Shown here: positions 35,864-46,043 of the stretch, one piece after another
How positions within the stretch are numbered: the first letter of the stretch is position 1
Layout of the letters: every line of letters starts with the position of its first letter
Assembly: GCA_029204225.1 (NCBI GenBank)
Contig: CM055104.1
Location: forward strand, 39,238,527 to 39,302,526
Direction of reading: 5' to 3'
From: Diphasiastrum complanatum
Lineage: Eukaryota > Streptophyta > Lycopodiopsida > Lycopodiales > Lycopodiaceae
Length of the DNA: 64,000 nt
Notes under the pieces: generated by a model
Told to the model about the DNA's origin: nothing
Databases searched by the model: none
The model's input: only the letters and a program-made list of their open reading frames with translations
Position numbers and translations under genes: made by a program

Positions 35864-36760
35864 TCATGTGCCTTGAAGATATCGAAAGATCCTCTTCAAA
35901 ACCTTCCAATGTGATGTCAATGGACTATGCATAAATTGACTCATAAGTGACACACTATAAGAAATGTCCGGTCTTGAATTGCATAGATACATGAGACAGC
36001 CAACTGCTTGACAATATAAAGTGGAATCAAATGGCTCACCACCATCTTGATTACTCACCTTAACTCTCGTCTCAATAGGTATAGCAACCGGCTTGCAATC
36101 ATCCATGTCAAAACATCTTAGAATTTGCCCAACATATCGTTGTTGTGAGATGAAAATTCGAGATTTTGATTGCACAAATTCAAGACCAAGATAAAAATGG
36201 AGCATGCCTAAATCGAAAGTATCAGAAACTGAAGCTAAATCAGATTTTAAGGCTGCAATATGTTCATCGTTGTTGCCGGTAACAATGATATTAACATAAA
36301 GGAGAATGATGATGATAAATGATGAAGTATGCAATACATGAAGTGTAGATTCACTAGGACTATCTTTGAAACCTCGTAAAATATGAATGTATCTTTTGAT
36401 ACCACATCCTAGGTGCTTGCTTCAGCCCATAAAGTGTCTTCTTGAGTAGGCACACCTTTTTTTCTTGACCTGCAACCAAAGAATTAGGAGGTTGATGAAG
36501 ATATTCCTCTTCTCTAAGATCACTGTTTAAAAAAGCGGTCTTTATGTCGAGTTGGTGCATACTCCATCCATGGTAGGCAGCCAAGGCGGTGACTACCCTT
36601 ACGATAGTCATTCGAGCAGTAGGTGCAAACGTTTCTTCATAGTCAACACCTTTTTGTTGAGCATAACCTTTTGCCACAAGTCTCGCCTTGTACTTCTCAA
36701 TGGTACCATCCGACTTGTACTTGACTTTGTAAACCCACTTTGAACCTATAGCCTTGTAGC
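35864..36760 (-). pseudogene. Copia reverse transcriptase
   Basis: From about 36758: SKWVYKVKYKSDGTIEKYKA, AKGYAQQKGVDYEETFAPTA, LDIKTAFLNSDLREEEYLHQ and LYGLKQAPRMWY. After a frameshift near 36345 comes LLYVNIIVTGNN, where YVDD should be; both catalytic Asp are lost. It continues to FYLGLEFVQ and ends YSVSLMSQFMHSP. Confidence 0.88.
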
Positions 36761-36835
36761 GGGTATTTCCTATCCACCTTCACCCTAGATCCAAGCACTC
36801 AAGCATCAAAGGAGAAGAAGAGGATTAACTTGTTG

Positions 36836-37843
36836 TCATGTGAAGATTGTACTGATGCCAACAAAGCCAAATCTTGATTGTTGCTTTTGTTGCCACCAAC
36901 ATCCTGATTGTAAGATCTTTCGAACAGTTATCCGCAAAGAAAAGAATAAATATTCGATAATAACATGACCCACAAAAATGTAAACTCCTCGAATTGTTCT
37001 TGGTGGAGGTAACTCCACAATAACCTTGATTTTGGAATAGTCTGTAGCAATTCCATGTCTTGATATCACATGTCCAAGAATAACTCCATGAGTAATCCAA
37101 ATCTGACACTTTTCTGGATTTAAGGAAATTTGGTACTTGCAACAACGTTCAAATACTTTTTCCAACCGATCCAGATGGTCTGTATTAGCGCTATGGACTC
37201 CAAGATCATCCAAATAAATTTCAAGAAATTTCTACAAATACTCCTAAAAAGCAAATTGCATAACCCGCTGAAATGAACTTGGTGCATTGCATAGTCCAAA
37301 TGGCATTACTTTATAAGCATATGTTCCCCATTCTGTTGCAAAAGTTGTTTTATGTCGATCCGCAGGTGCGATTTTAACTTGATTATAACCACTGAATCCA
37401 TCCAAAAAACTATAGGCTTCTGCTCCAGCAAGGCGATCCAATATGCTGTATGTAAATGGTAACGGAAAGTGATCTTTGCGCTTCACTTTGTTCAAAGCTT
37501 TTAGGTTCACACAAATTCTCATCTTCCCATTTCTCTTAGGAACGATACAGATGAGCTTTTGGTAACATAATAACAACATCATCCAAAGTATAGCGTTTGA
37601 AATGATCTGGCATGTCATGCTGGACTTCATCTGACTGTTCTTGTTCAAAGGGATTAACCTTTGATTTACGTTTAGCTTTCTTGGCAGGAATCGTCCGAGT
37701 AGGTGATGACTTCCTAGAAGGTGATGTCTTTCTAGAAGGTTAAGACTTTCTAGAATTTTGACTTGAAGAGTCATCTTTGATCTTCCCTTTACCTTTATCC
37801 AATAAAGGCGGTACATCTTTTGGATCAAATGTAGAAACTGCAT
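36836..37843 (-). pseudogene. Athila/Tat-like reverse transcriptase
   Basis: Frame one has KMRICVNLKALNKVKRKDHF, YSFLDGFSGYNQVKIAPADR and YKVMPFGLCNAPSSFQRVMQ. A second frame then has MDDLGVHSANTDHLDRLEKV, LNPEKCQIW and LGHVISRHGIATD. FLDGFSGYNQ with PFGLCNAP is typical of the non-chromovirus gypsy lineages. Breaks near 37220 and at the start. Confidence 0.8.
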
Positions 37844-38436
37844 CTCGTGATGTATTCTTCCATTTCAGAACCGTGTTATAATGTTGCTTAGCTTGCTTCT
37901 TCGTCATCTTCCTTTAATATAATGCTTTTGGCAATTTTACTGTTGGTTCATCTGGAATATTTTGAACTCCAAACCTTGTAGGATCCATATGATTTAGAAT
38001 CTGCTCATCAATAAGTTCAGCATTTTCGTCATAAGATAAAGCATGGTTGACATGAATAAGTTCCTCTTCAATAGGATCTGGAATCGGATCAGTCGATATC
38101 CATGCCACATTCACCATATTGATTGGAAAGGTGATCGGCGTATCCAAAGTACGATCAGGCATAGGAATGTCGTTGGATGTAACTCGTCGGTTCTGGACGT
38201 TGGATGTAATCCGTCGGTTCTTCCACAGTTGCAAGAGCTTGATTCCAATTGACTATCTGTTTAAGAGTCATAGTGCACTCCCAAAGCTTTCACTGGTCGA
38301 TCACAAGTATGATCCGTTGTTGATGAATTATCATTCATCTTCTGGACTGCTGGTTTGATTGTTCAAGTTAATGGATCAACTTTAACTGCACGTTCGCGAT
38401 TCTCAAATGTAATCTTTCCTGTTCCCCAGTTATGAA

Positions 38437-39003
38437 TTACTTGTGCAACTCATAACCATGGACGTCCAATAGAATACGATAAACTGATGGTGCTTTCGGT
38501 AAGTCCATTACTACAAAAGTAATGACAAATTGGATTCCCGCAATCTTCACTGGTATGTCTTCCACGATGCCTTTAGGACGAACTGTTGTCTGATCAGCTA
38601 ACTTGATAGCAAAATTTGCAGGTTCCATCCTTGTAAGGCCCCATTTAGCACATAGCTTTGTTGAAATTAGATTGACTCCTGAACTTCCATCTATCACAGC
38701 TACCTCTTGTCCAAATTGTTTATGTTGTATCGGCAAGGTGATATTTCTCTGCTCACTTTCCCAGGCTGCCCCTACATTCAGTACTTTGTTTGAATCTTCA
38801 AAACCGGCACAAAATAGTGGTTCTTGTTGGACTGTTGGTTCTATCTTGGTCAATCTCTCGGCTAACACTTCTTTTGCTTGAGGCACCAACTTTAGAAATT
38901 CTCCCAATGTAATATCCATCTTGCTAGATAGAATATTCACGATCAATTCTGTTTGCAGCGCTTCAGATTCGGTCATCTTGAAGGGCTCTTTGCGATGATG
39001 CAA
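38437..39003 (-). pseudogene. Athila/Tat-like gag end and protease
   Basis: Open frame of 188 codons: QEVAVIDGSSGVNLISTKLC, FAIKLADQTTVRPKGIVEDI, then FVVMDLP and ILLDVHGYELHK. Retroviral-type aspartic protease fold by motif order (active Asp, then ADQT...G, then LLG-like end); the active box is DGSSG rather than DTGA. Confidence 0.6.
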
Positions 39004-39172
39004 CTAAGTGTTAACATCCATTCGTGGATTATGTGAAGAATGAATCTATGCTGCAGCTTTGGCGGCTTCCAATGCCTTCGCTGCTTTCAAGTCTTTGATC
39101 CACTGCCTCATGTTGTTGTATTTCTTCTTCTCTAAGTTGAGATTTGGATACACCCCTGATGCGGTAGGTAGA

Positions 39173-39613
39173 TCAATAGCTGGCATAGATTTTCCAGGTG
39201 CTGGATTTTGCAGCTCGTGTAACAACCATCAATGGTGCACTTGGTTCAATGGGTTGGACTGCTGGCCTTTGCTTAATTGTAATCATATTCAAAGGAGCAG
39301 ATACCGGCGGTGGTTTTGGTCTTGCTGGACAATCCTTGTAACAATGTCCCATAACTGCATTCCCGACAAAATGGAGTAAACTTTCCTTCATTCGGACATT
39401 CAGCGGTTCTGTGATTTTCTCCACATCCAAAGCATCCAAGTGGTGCTCTAGTTCACTGTCTAGACTGTTGTTGTTGCGCAGCAGCATAGATAGTGTATTG
39501 CTCTGAAGAACCAATATCTTGATCAGTATTGTAATTCCATTGATCATTACCAGCCGAAGATTCTGGTTCCATATATTCGCAGAAGGAACATGTTGTACTG
39601 GTGGAGCTGGCAA
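39173..39613 (-). pseudogene. Athila/Tat-like nucleocapsid region
   Basis: In two frames: CFGCGENHRTAEC (about 39390-39430), then GHCYKDCPARPKPP (about 39320-39360), together two zinc-knuckle-like modules with one frameshift between. Upstream gag is too decayed to place. Confidence 0.55.
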
Positions 39614-39739
39614 GGCTAATCGCTTAGGAATTCCAAGACCATGGGCCTTACCATCAGGTCTCTTCCAATTTGGATTATCTCTATATTGTAATTTAGCATA
39701 TCTTTGTTGAATAACCCGAGGATTAATCGAACAAAAGGT

Positions 39740-41067
39740 TGTATCATGTCCAAAAGAATTGCATAAAATTAACTCCTATCTCTGCTCAGATCTGGAAAAA
39801 ACTTTATCACTTGATTTCAATCAGATTTTGATTTTGGAAAAAAGATCTTGATCAAGCGATCAACTCTTCTAGAAATATAAATTTCTCAGAATCAATATCA
39901 AGCTGTAACAGCATCTTCTAGAAATTTGACAGTAGCTAGATCTGATAGATCGGAACTCAAAAATATTACTGGCGAAGGTTCCCTAGGCGAAGGTTGACTC
40001 GGGGAGGGTTCTTTCACTACTATTTTGGATAAAAAATCACTTCTCTGGTTGTTTCTCACAAATCTGGAAAATCTAACCTTCGCCTGATTGACAATAGATA
40101 TATCTGATAATGATGATACTAGGGTAGAACTGGTGAAGGTTCTTTTTTGGCTATCAATGACTTTTTGCAGCTTGGCGAGGATTAAGATAGACTTTTTGGA
40201 TAATCCAGGTGGATCTAAGCTTCGTCGAACTAAAAAATGATGGATTACTATATTTGGAAACCTCAGACAAATCGGCGAAGGTTCAGGCGAAGGATCAAGA
40301 GTGATACTGCACTTTTTTGACAAAAATAGCCCAGTGTAATAAGTGACCTTGACTTAACGTTCGCCCAACTTACTGATTACCAAAAATAGTATGATGGACT
40401 GACTGTGACACTGGTGAAGGTTCAGGCGAAGGTTCCTCTCAGAGAATTGATATTCTTGCAAAAAGGTGTTAAACTTTTTACAAAGGTTACCAACAACTAG
40501 TGGAACGGTCACTTTATCCTTCTATTTTTTGAATTAACCTTCGCCGACCTAGCTATAGATAGATCTAGGTACAGTAGACCAGGCGAAGGTTTTTTGTATT
40601 TTTTTTGTTTTTAGGGGTTTTTGCACTTTTTTTGGTGGTTTTTGTTCAGTTTCTGGAAATCGGCTGGGAAGTAACCTTCGCCCTTCAAATTGTAGCTTCA
40701 TTGCATCAAGGCGGTACTGTCTACAAGTCGGCGAAGATTGGTTGCAAAGGAACAAAAAGTTATCAGTGTCTAATGAAGATTTTGCCCCCTTTTGCCAGCA
40801 AAATAGTAGAAATGAACGATTTTTATTGATTTCTCTGATTTCTTCAGATCCAAATGGATCTTAGGAATGGTGATCTGTCTGGCTTCTCCTGCTCAACAAT
40901 CAAAATAGATTTCAAGCAAAAAAATCCACACAAATCAAGCAAAATCTCTCCCAAATCAACCCTAAAATGCAATTTTAACACTATTATGCAAAGACAAGAT
41001 GCCTAAATGCAAGCTAACATCCAAGCATGGATCAGAAACATGCTGAAAAATGAAAAATTGGCGTAGC
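39740..41067 (-). promoter_or_regulatory. Leader of the Athila/Tat-like element with a repeated 10-mer
   Basis: No convincing gene. GGCGAAGGTT or a one-base variant occurs about 14 times in both orientations between 39971 and 40739 (exact copies at 39971, 39986, 40274, 40425 and 40582; inverse copies at 40075, 40536 and 40673). A weak frame of 141 codons (39898-40323) reads EPSP repeats because of it. Confidence 0.55.
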
Positions 41068-41085
41068 TCCCCGGCAACGGCGCCA
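41068..41085 (-). promoter_or_regulatory. tRNA-Asp primer binding site
   Basis: TCCCCGGCAACGGCGCCA on the + strand equals the 3' end of plant tRNA-Asp without CCA overhang detail; the element strand is its complement. It lies 4 bases from the LTR end (41090). Confidence 0.85.
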
Positions 41086-41534
41086 AAATTGTAGCGGGTG
41101 TTTCCTATCCACCTTCAACCCTAGATCCAAGCACTCAAGCATCAAAGGAGAAAGAGAGGATTAACTTGTTATCACGCGGAGATTCGTTCCCATGAGAGCG
41201 ATAGCATAGTTCATAATCAAACATATGTTCAAGATCCACATCTAACACTAACCACTAACACTACGATCCATTGAGCCACAAGATTATCGTTAGAAGTAAA
41301 TGCATAGTCAGAAAAATCAACAGCAGGGCCTGATTTTGTGGAAGCTCGAGTCTTCCCTTCATAGTAATGGCTTACTTTGCTATCCCGCAAAGTACTTAAC
41401 AGCCACCTTGGGATTTTTTTGGGCTATTGAACAGCCTTACCTTTTGCATCACTTGGCTGTCCAAAGTGTTGCAAAACCGGTGTTTGTTGTCCAAACACTT
41501 CTGCAGGCCATTCCGAAGGTATGATGGGCTGTTC

Positions 41535-42502
41535 TTAAGGTATGATAGGCTGCAATGGTGGCGAAGTTGATGGCTGAACCTGTGGGGAATGTTGCAGATC
41601 CATATCTTCATGGTTGGATGTTGGCATAAGCTCCGGAAACACATCAGTATCATTTGGCATGTACCCTATTGGAACATGTGGTGGCTGAGAAGTTTCTTCA
41701 TTGATAGAAGACTTCTCAAGAAACTTGACATCCCTGCTCACAATGATCTTTCGCGTAGACAAATTGTACAATCTATAGCCTTTACCACAAATATGCACTT
41801 GACTCCCTTATCATCTAGCTTAGTTTGTAATTGCTATAGAACAAGTGAGTAAGCAATGCATCCAAAGATCCTAAGATGATCTATTTTAGGCTTTGTGTCA
41901 AGCCAAGCTTCATATGGAGTCAATACCTTCAAGGCTTTGTTCGGGCTTCTATTGCAAATGTATGATGCCGTAATAACTGCTTCGGCCCAAATTTTGTGTG
42001 ACAGCCCCTTCGCGTTGAGCATGCAACGTGCCATCTGCGGTTCTTCCTTTCGGCAACACCATTCTGCTGAGGCGTGTACGAAATTGTCTTCTGATGCTGA
42101 ATTCCCTTGCTTTGAAGAAAAGTACCAAACGTAGTAGAAACATATTCTCCTCCTCGATCGGTACATAACGTCTTCAAAGAGTTGCCCAAATTGATTTTCA
42201 ACCATTGCAAGAAAACTTTTAAAATGTTGAAAAACTTCAGAATTCACTTTCATTGGGTAAATCCATGTAAAGCGAGAGAAATCATCAATAAAGGTGATGA
42301 AATACTTACATCTCTTCTCATAGGTATCCAATATAAACAAACCGTCGTTTGTTGTCTTGGAAGGATCTTTCACAAGCCACTTATGTTCCCTAAACTCAAC
42401 AATCAAGCCTTGCTTTACGAGTGTAGGAACTGAAATCAAGTTCTTTTTGAGTCCTGGAACATAGAGAACATCTCTAACATACTTTTGCTCTCCATGAGGC
42501 AA
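41535..42502 (-). pseudogene. Copia integrase and C-terminal linker
   Basis: Reads LYVPGLKKNLISVPTLVKQG, then directly FITFIDDFSRFTWIYPMK (first catalytic Asp), then in a second frame LCTDRGGEYVSTTF and TPQQNGVAERKNR (second Asp and Glu), IWAEAVITASYICNRSPNKA and GYRLYNLSTRKIIVSRDVKF. The zinc-binding HHCC segment that should stand between LDTYEK and FITFID is missing. Frameshifts near 42210 and 42000. Confidence 0.85.
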
Positions 42503-42511
42503 AACAAAAGA

Positions 42512-42700
42512 TTAGGCACCAATACCTTTGATGAGATGAGACGAATTGTCCGCACAATGGACTTTGCTTCCGTCTTTGAGGTTCTTCAAATTTGTAAAAG
42601 CATCTAGGCAATAGGTCATGTGCCTCATAGCACCACTATCAATGAACCAAACCATTGGCTGAAAATAAGATTTCTGCAAATCACGCATAATCTTGATCCA
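42512..42700 (-). pseudogene. Copia protease
   Basis: WFIDSGAMRHMTYCLDAF is the copia protease active box (DSGA with HMT), followed by KVHCADNSSHLIKGIGA. Confidence 0.8.
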
Positions 42701-43445
42701 CAAGATTGACTTGATGCTGCAATTGATGTTCCAAAGTAACGGTGGCAGCATTTGTTTCCCTGCTCTTCTCCTTTGCAATCCGCTTCCTGCAATCCTTGAT
42801 AAAATGCCCATACTTGCGGCAATAATGGCATTTAACTTTCTTCTTAGAATCATTAGCAATATTGCTATCTTGTGACTTTTGCTCAGCCGTAGGAAAAGTA
42901 GAAGAGGATTTACCTTTTGACTTACCCTTTCCTTTTCCTTTTGAGAAGAAAGCTTGATCTTGAGTATCTCCCGATGAGAAATTGTTACGCATTTGCTCTT
43001 GTAGAAGAAGGCCCACTAGCTCTTCAAAAGTGATTTGAGTTCACCTCAAGGAGATATTCAATGATGTAACAAAAGTAAGATACTAATGCGGAAGTGAATT
43101 CAAAGTGATGGAAACAAATTGAGCATCCTCAGTGACCTCATCAATATTTAAAAGCTCTTCTCTAAGATCCTTGATCTTTGTCAAATGATCGCAAATATGC
43201 TCACCTTCATGCATCTTCAAATTGGAAAGTTTTTTCCGAAGAAATAGAACCCTTGCTGTATTTTTGATTTGAAACATCTTGAGAAGAGTATCCCAAGCGC
43301 TCTTCGAAGTCTTGCAAGATCTAATATGAGGCAAAATAGATCTCTTGACGGATAATGCAATAACGGAATGGGCTTGAGCATCCCTCCTATCCCATTTCCT
43401 TTGATCCTCCGAAGGTGAAATTGTATGCAACATTAGGTCTAACAT
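42701..43445 (-). pseudogene. Copia gag
   Basis: Frames of 120 and 111 codons: AWDTLLKMFQIKN, VLFLRKKLSNLKMHEGEHIC and LREELLNIDE, then zinc knuckle CHYCRKYGHFIKDCRKR (about 42790-42840). This is the UBN2-type gag of plant copia elements. The N-terminus is cut off at the truncated LTR. Confidence 0.82.
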
Positions 43446-43658
43446 AACTTCACCAACAAGCTACTTAATAAAAAACTAGGAAACCCCTAATTCTAAGTTT
43501 GGGTCTTTTATGAACAAGGCCCATTGACCCACGAGTTTCTACATGGGGGCCCAAGTCTAACTTAAAATGGGCTAAATGAAATAACCAATGGTTACACAAA
43601 TCTCGACCTTTTGGGTCAAAGTAACCTAGACATAGCATATCCATTAACATATTCTAAT
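43427..43658 (-). repeat. Copia 5' LTR, truncated
   Basis: Matches 35106-35350 with a gap around GGTTTTTTATTAA. It is cut off at the gag side and ends at hAT H2. Confidence 0.8.
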
Positions 43659-44535
43659 CATAGTTGCAGCGCGATTCCCGAATCGCGATTCAGAATCGCA
43701 ATTCTGATTCGCGATTCGGGATTTTCCCAGAATCGTGTAGAATCGATTTTTTTTTTCTTTTTTTGAAATTTTTTAAGGCAATATGGGTATCAGATGAAAG
43801 CTCTGATCGAGGGGATTATGATTGTGTAGTTTGCCGACTGTTTCGGGTGCGAAACACCAAAAAGTGTGTTTTCACTCGGGGAGTTGGAAGGCCAAATCAT
43901 GAAGAGGCCTTACCGTCGGGGCTGGGGTCTATCGGCAGCCCCCGGACCCCGCCGTTGGGGGGCGTTGCCCCCCCAAACCCCCCACCAGGGGGCTACCGCC
44001 CCCCGAACCCCCCGTTTCTCGGGGGGCTACTGCCCCCCGAACCCCCCGTTTCCCGGGGGACTACTGTCCCCCGAACCCCCTAGAGCTTCTTGCTAGATAG
44101 ACACTGTAGATAAAAATGCCACCGCCCCCCTGTAGATAAAAATGAGGTCCAAATGCGCGCCGAGAAGGGCCCAATATTTATGCTCCCAACTGTATGTACA
44201 TTGCACTCACATCTCCAGTGAACCAATTGCAAAAGTGATCATCATCCATACAGTTGATAGTCCAAACTGTAACATTAACATTTACTGAAACCAGAGCAAA
44301 TGACAACCGGATAGCTACTGAAAATAAGATCTGTTTGTGCCTCATCTACTGCACTTCTGAGAGGCAAAACGCTAGTTTGACCATTGATCCCCTAAAAAAA
44401 AGTTAAGCAATAAGCTATTTTTCCAGATTTTTTTTTTTTTTTTTTTTTTTTGCGATTCTGGGTCGCGAATCGCGATTCGCAGAATCGCGACCCGCGAATC
44501 GCAGACCCAGCGAATCGCGATTCGCTGCAACTATG
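43659..44535. mobile_element. H2: small hAT element (877 bp), non-autonomous
   Basis: Terminal inverted repeats CATAGTTGCAGCG, 8-bp target duplication ATTCTAAT (43651-43658 and 44536-44543), many subterminal GAATCGCGATTC copies and an inner stretch like 15000-15080 of H1 (CAATATGGGTAT.AGATGAAAGCTCT). No coding capacity; it is most simply a deletion derivative of the H1 family. Confidence 0.9.
43905..44092 (+). repeat. GC-rich tandem repeat with hairpin units
   Basis: About four units of roughly 34 bp built around GGGGGCTACTGCCCCCCGAA, each self-complementary (GGGGGC...GCCCCC). Proline-rich open frames here come from the repeat and are not genes. Confidence 0.8.
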
Positions 44536-44543
44536 ATTCTAAT

Positions 44544-44774
44544 CGTGCTTCCACCTCTTTTACTTACTGATAAATGGTAAAAGGACTTGCACTTCTGATA
44601 TGAGGTAGATCGCTACATTTTGTTGCCTTTGTTGTAAGATTCATGCATGCATACAACCTTTGAGTTGCTATCGTGGACTACCCTCTTCTTGATATTTCTT
44701 GTACAAATACATATGCAATCTTCAATCGGACTAGAATTAACTTTCAAATGTATTTCCTTCACTGCTGTATGCAG
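44544..44774 (+). other. ECA3 intron 3' end
   Basis: Unique-looking AT-rich DNA ending in TTTCCTTCACTGCTGTATGCAG, the acceptor of the giant intron. Confidence 0.7.
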
Positions 44775-44886
44775 CTATGGACAAAATGAAACGCTTAGGT
44801 GCTTAGCAATGGCATTCAAGTCGGTTCCGCTCGGGCAACAGACTTTGAGTGCGGAGGATGAACACCAACTCACTTTTGTTGCAATG
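44775..44886 (+). CDS. ECA3: ECA3 exon after the giant intron
   Basis: 112 nt, entering in phase 2 (first C completes AGC) and leaving in phase 0. It reads YGQNETLRCLAMAFKSVPLG, then QQTLSAEDEHQLTFVAM. ETLRCLA.A.K..P.GQQT and LTF(I/V) match ECA3 directly after the segment encoded at 6024-6220. Donor ATG/GTTTGT. Confidence 0.93.
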
Positions 44887-45596
44887 GTTTGTACTTTAAT
44901 ATTTTGAAGTATGAAATTTCAAGCATTTTGCTTACATTCTTCCATCAAGGTTAAATGGGTGTGATGTTTCTTGATTCAGGTATCAGTACGATTTTGATTC
45001 ACAATCCTGATTGGAATAAGAAATGGCAACTGGAAAAGAGATTCAGAGCAATTATTTTTTTTTTGTCTATCTTTTTGTTCAGTTTTGTTCTCCTCAAAGA
45101 TCAGATTCCTTTCAGTTAAAACCCTCACTGGACCAATTCGCAAACTTTCCTACCTACATCTGATCGGACCATGTCAAGTCCTAAATTCTGTGAAAAGTTG
45201 TTGACTCATTTGTAATTAGTTCTCTGCAGTTATAAAATATTGGATGCAGTTACCAACAGATCAGGTTTTAACCTAACATTTTTATTTTTTAGAATGTGTG
45301 ACTAGTTACATGGCCCACTGAGAATTTCATAACTTTTTCTTCAGGGCATTGAAGCCACATTATAATATCATTTTTCCAAACCTATTTGGGGCCAATTTGA
45401 ATTGGTTCAGATCAGCCAAACCAGCTGAGTCAAATTGGTCTAGAAACATTGCATGGTTGGACTTGTACGGATATAATTTTCTTATCAGGTTTCTTGGAAA
45501 CCTACCATTATACGGTGTTGACTTGATTTAGATTTGAAAAATTAAACATTTTGGACGATCTTCATGTAGACCACTCGTCTTGTATGCTGTCCTTAG
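44887..45596 (+). other. ECA3 intron
   Basis: 710 bp, GT-AG, no element recognised. Confidence 0.8.
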
Positions 45597-45731
<135 letters not shown>

Positions 45732-45897
45732 TAAGGCAGTTGCTGATCTTTCTTTTTCAAATGATATTGTGCATGTTTCTAACTAAAAAAATGGAAAATG
45801 CTGTTCATGATCAACTTTGTGGAGAGGATGCTTCTTTGTTTGCATGATTAGTCCTAGAAGGAAGATTCATAACTATGAGGGCATCATACGTGTGTAG

Positions 45898-46043
45898 GCA
45901 ACGTCAGAATCCCTCTGTCGCCGTATTGGAGTATTTGATGCTTTTGATGATTTGAGTGGAAGATCATACACAGGAGCTGAGTTTGATGATCTCAGCCCAA
46001 TACAACAAGCTTTGGCAATTCAAAAAGTCTCATTATTTTCCAG
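45898..46043 (+). CDS. ECA3: ECA3 exon, phosphorylation domain
   Basis: 146 nt, phase 0 in and 2 out, acceptor TGTGTAG, donor CAG/GTAAAC. It reads ATSESLCRRIGVFDAFDDLS, then GRSYTGAEFDDL and ALAIQKVSLFS. ESLCR.IG.F and SYT..EF..L match ECA3 at this point. Confidence 0.93.

Larger units (their letters stand above)
36755..41500 (-). mobile_element. Gypsy element (Athila/Tat-like) inserted in the copia element
   Basis: A direct repeat (36755-36849 and 41090-41185, starting TGTAGCGGGT) marks its LTRs; the left one is cut to about 95 bp. Between them, on the - strand, are gag, protease and RT pieces. The primer site matches tRNA-Asp, as in Athila elements. The right end of the 5' LTR is not exactly placed (about 41500). 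RNase H and integrase are absent. Confidence 0.75.
34902..43658 (-). mobile_element. Ty1/copia element, degenerate, interrupted
   Basis: Antisense copia order (gag, protease, integrase, RT, RNase H) from 43445 down to 35402. The left LTR is about 34902-35351; the right LTR is truncated (about 43427-43658). A gypsy element sits between integrase and RT. Primer site and 5' leader are missing. Confidence 0.85.
6221..44774 (+). other. Giant ECA3 intron (38.6 kb) of nested transposable elements
   Basis: It begins GTGCTT and ends CTGTATGCAG. The flanking exons join in phase 2 and resume the ECA3 protein without loss. Contents in order: gypsy copy A, G1 inside it, hAT H1 inside it (with LINE, gypsy and LTR element BC inside that), a MITE-like block, a copia element with a gypsy insertion, and hAT H2. 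Only about 200 bp at the 5' end and 230 bp at the 3' end look like original intron. Confidence 0.9.

Noticed and set aside
39971..40739. CRISPR-like array of the GGCGAAGGTT motif
   Set aside because: Repeats are 10 bp, in both orientations, with irregular spacing, in plant DNA.
43664..44096. Proline-rich frames that could look like a secreted or cell-wall protein
   Set aside because: They come entirely from the GC-rich tandem repeat in hAT H2.
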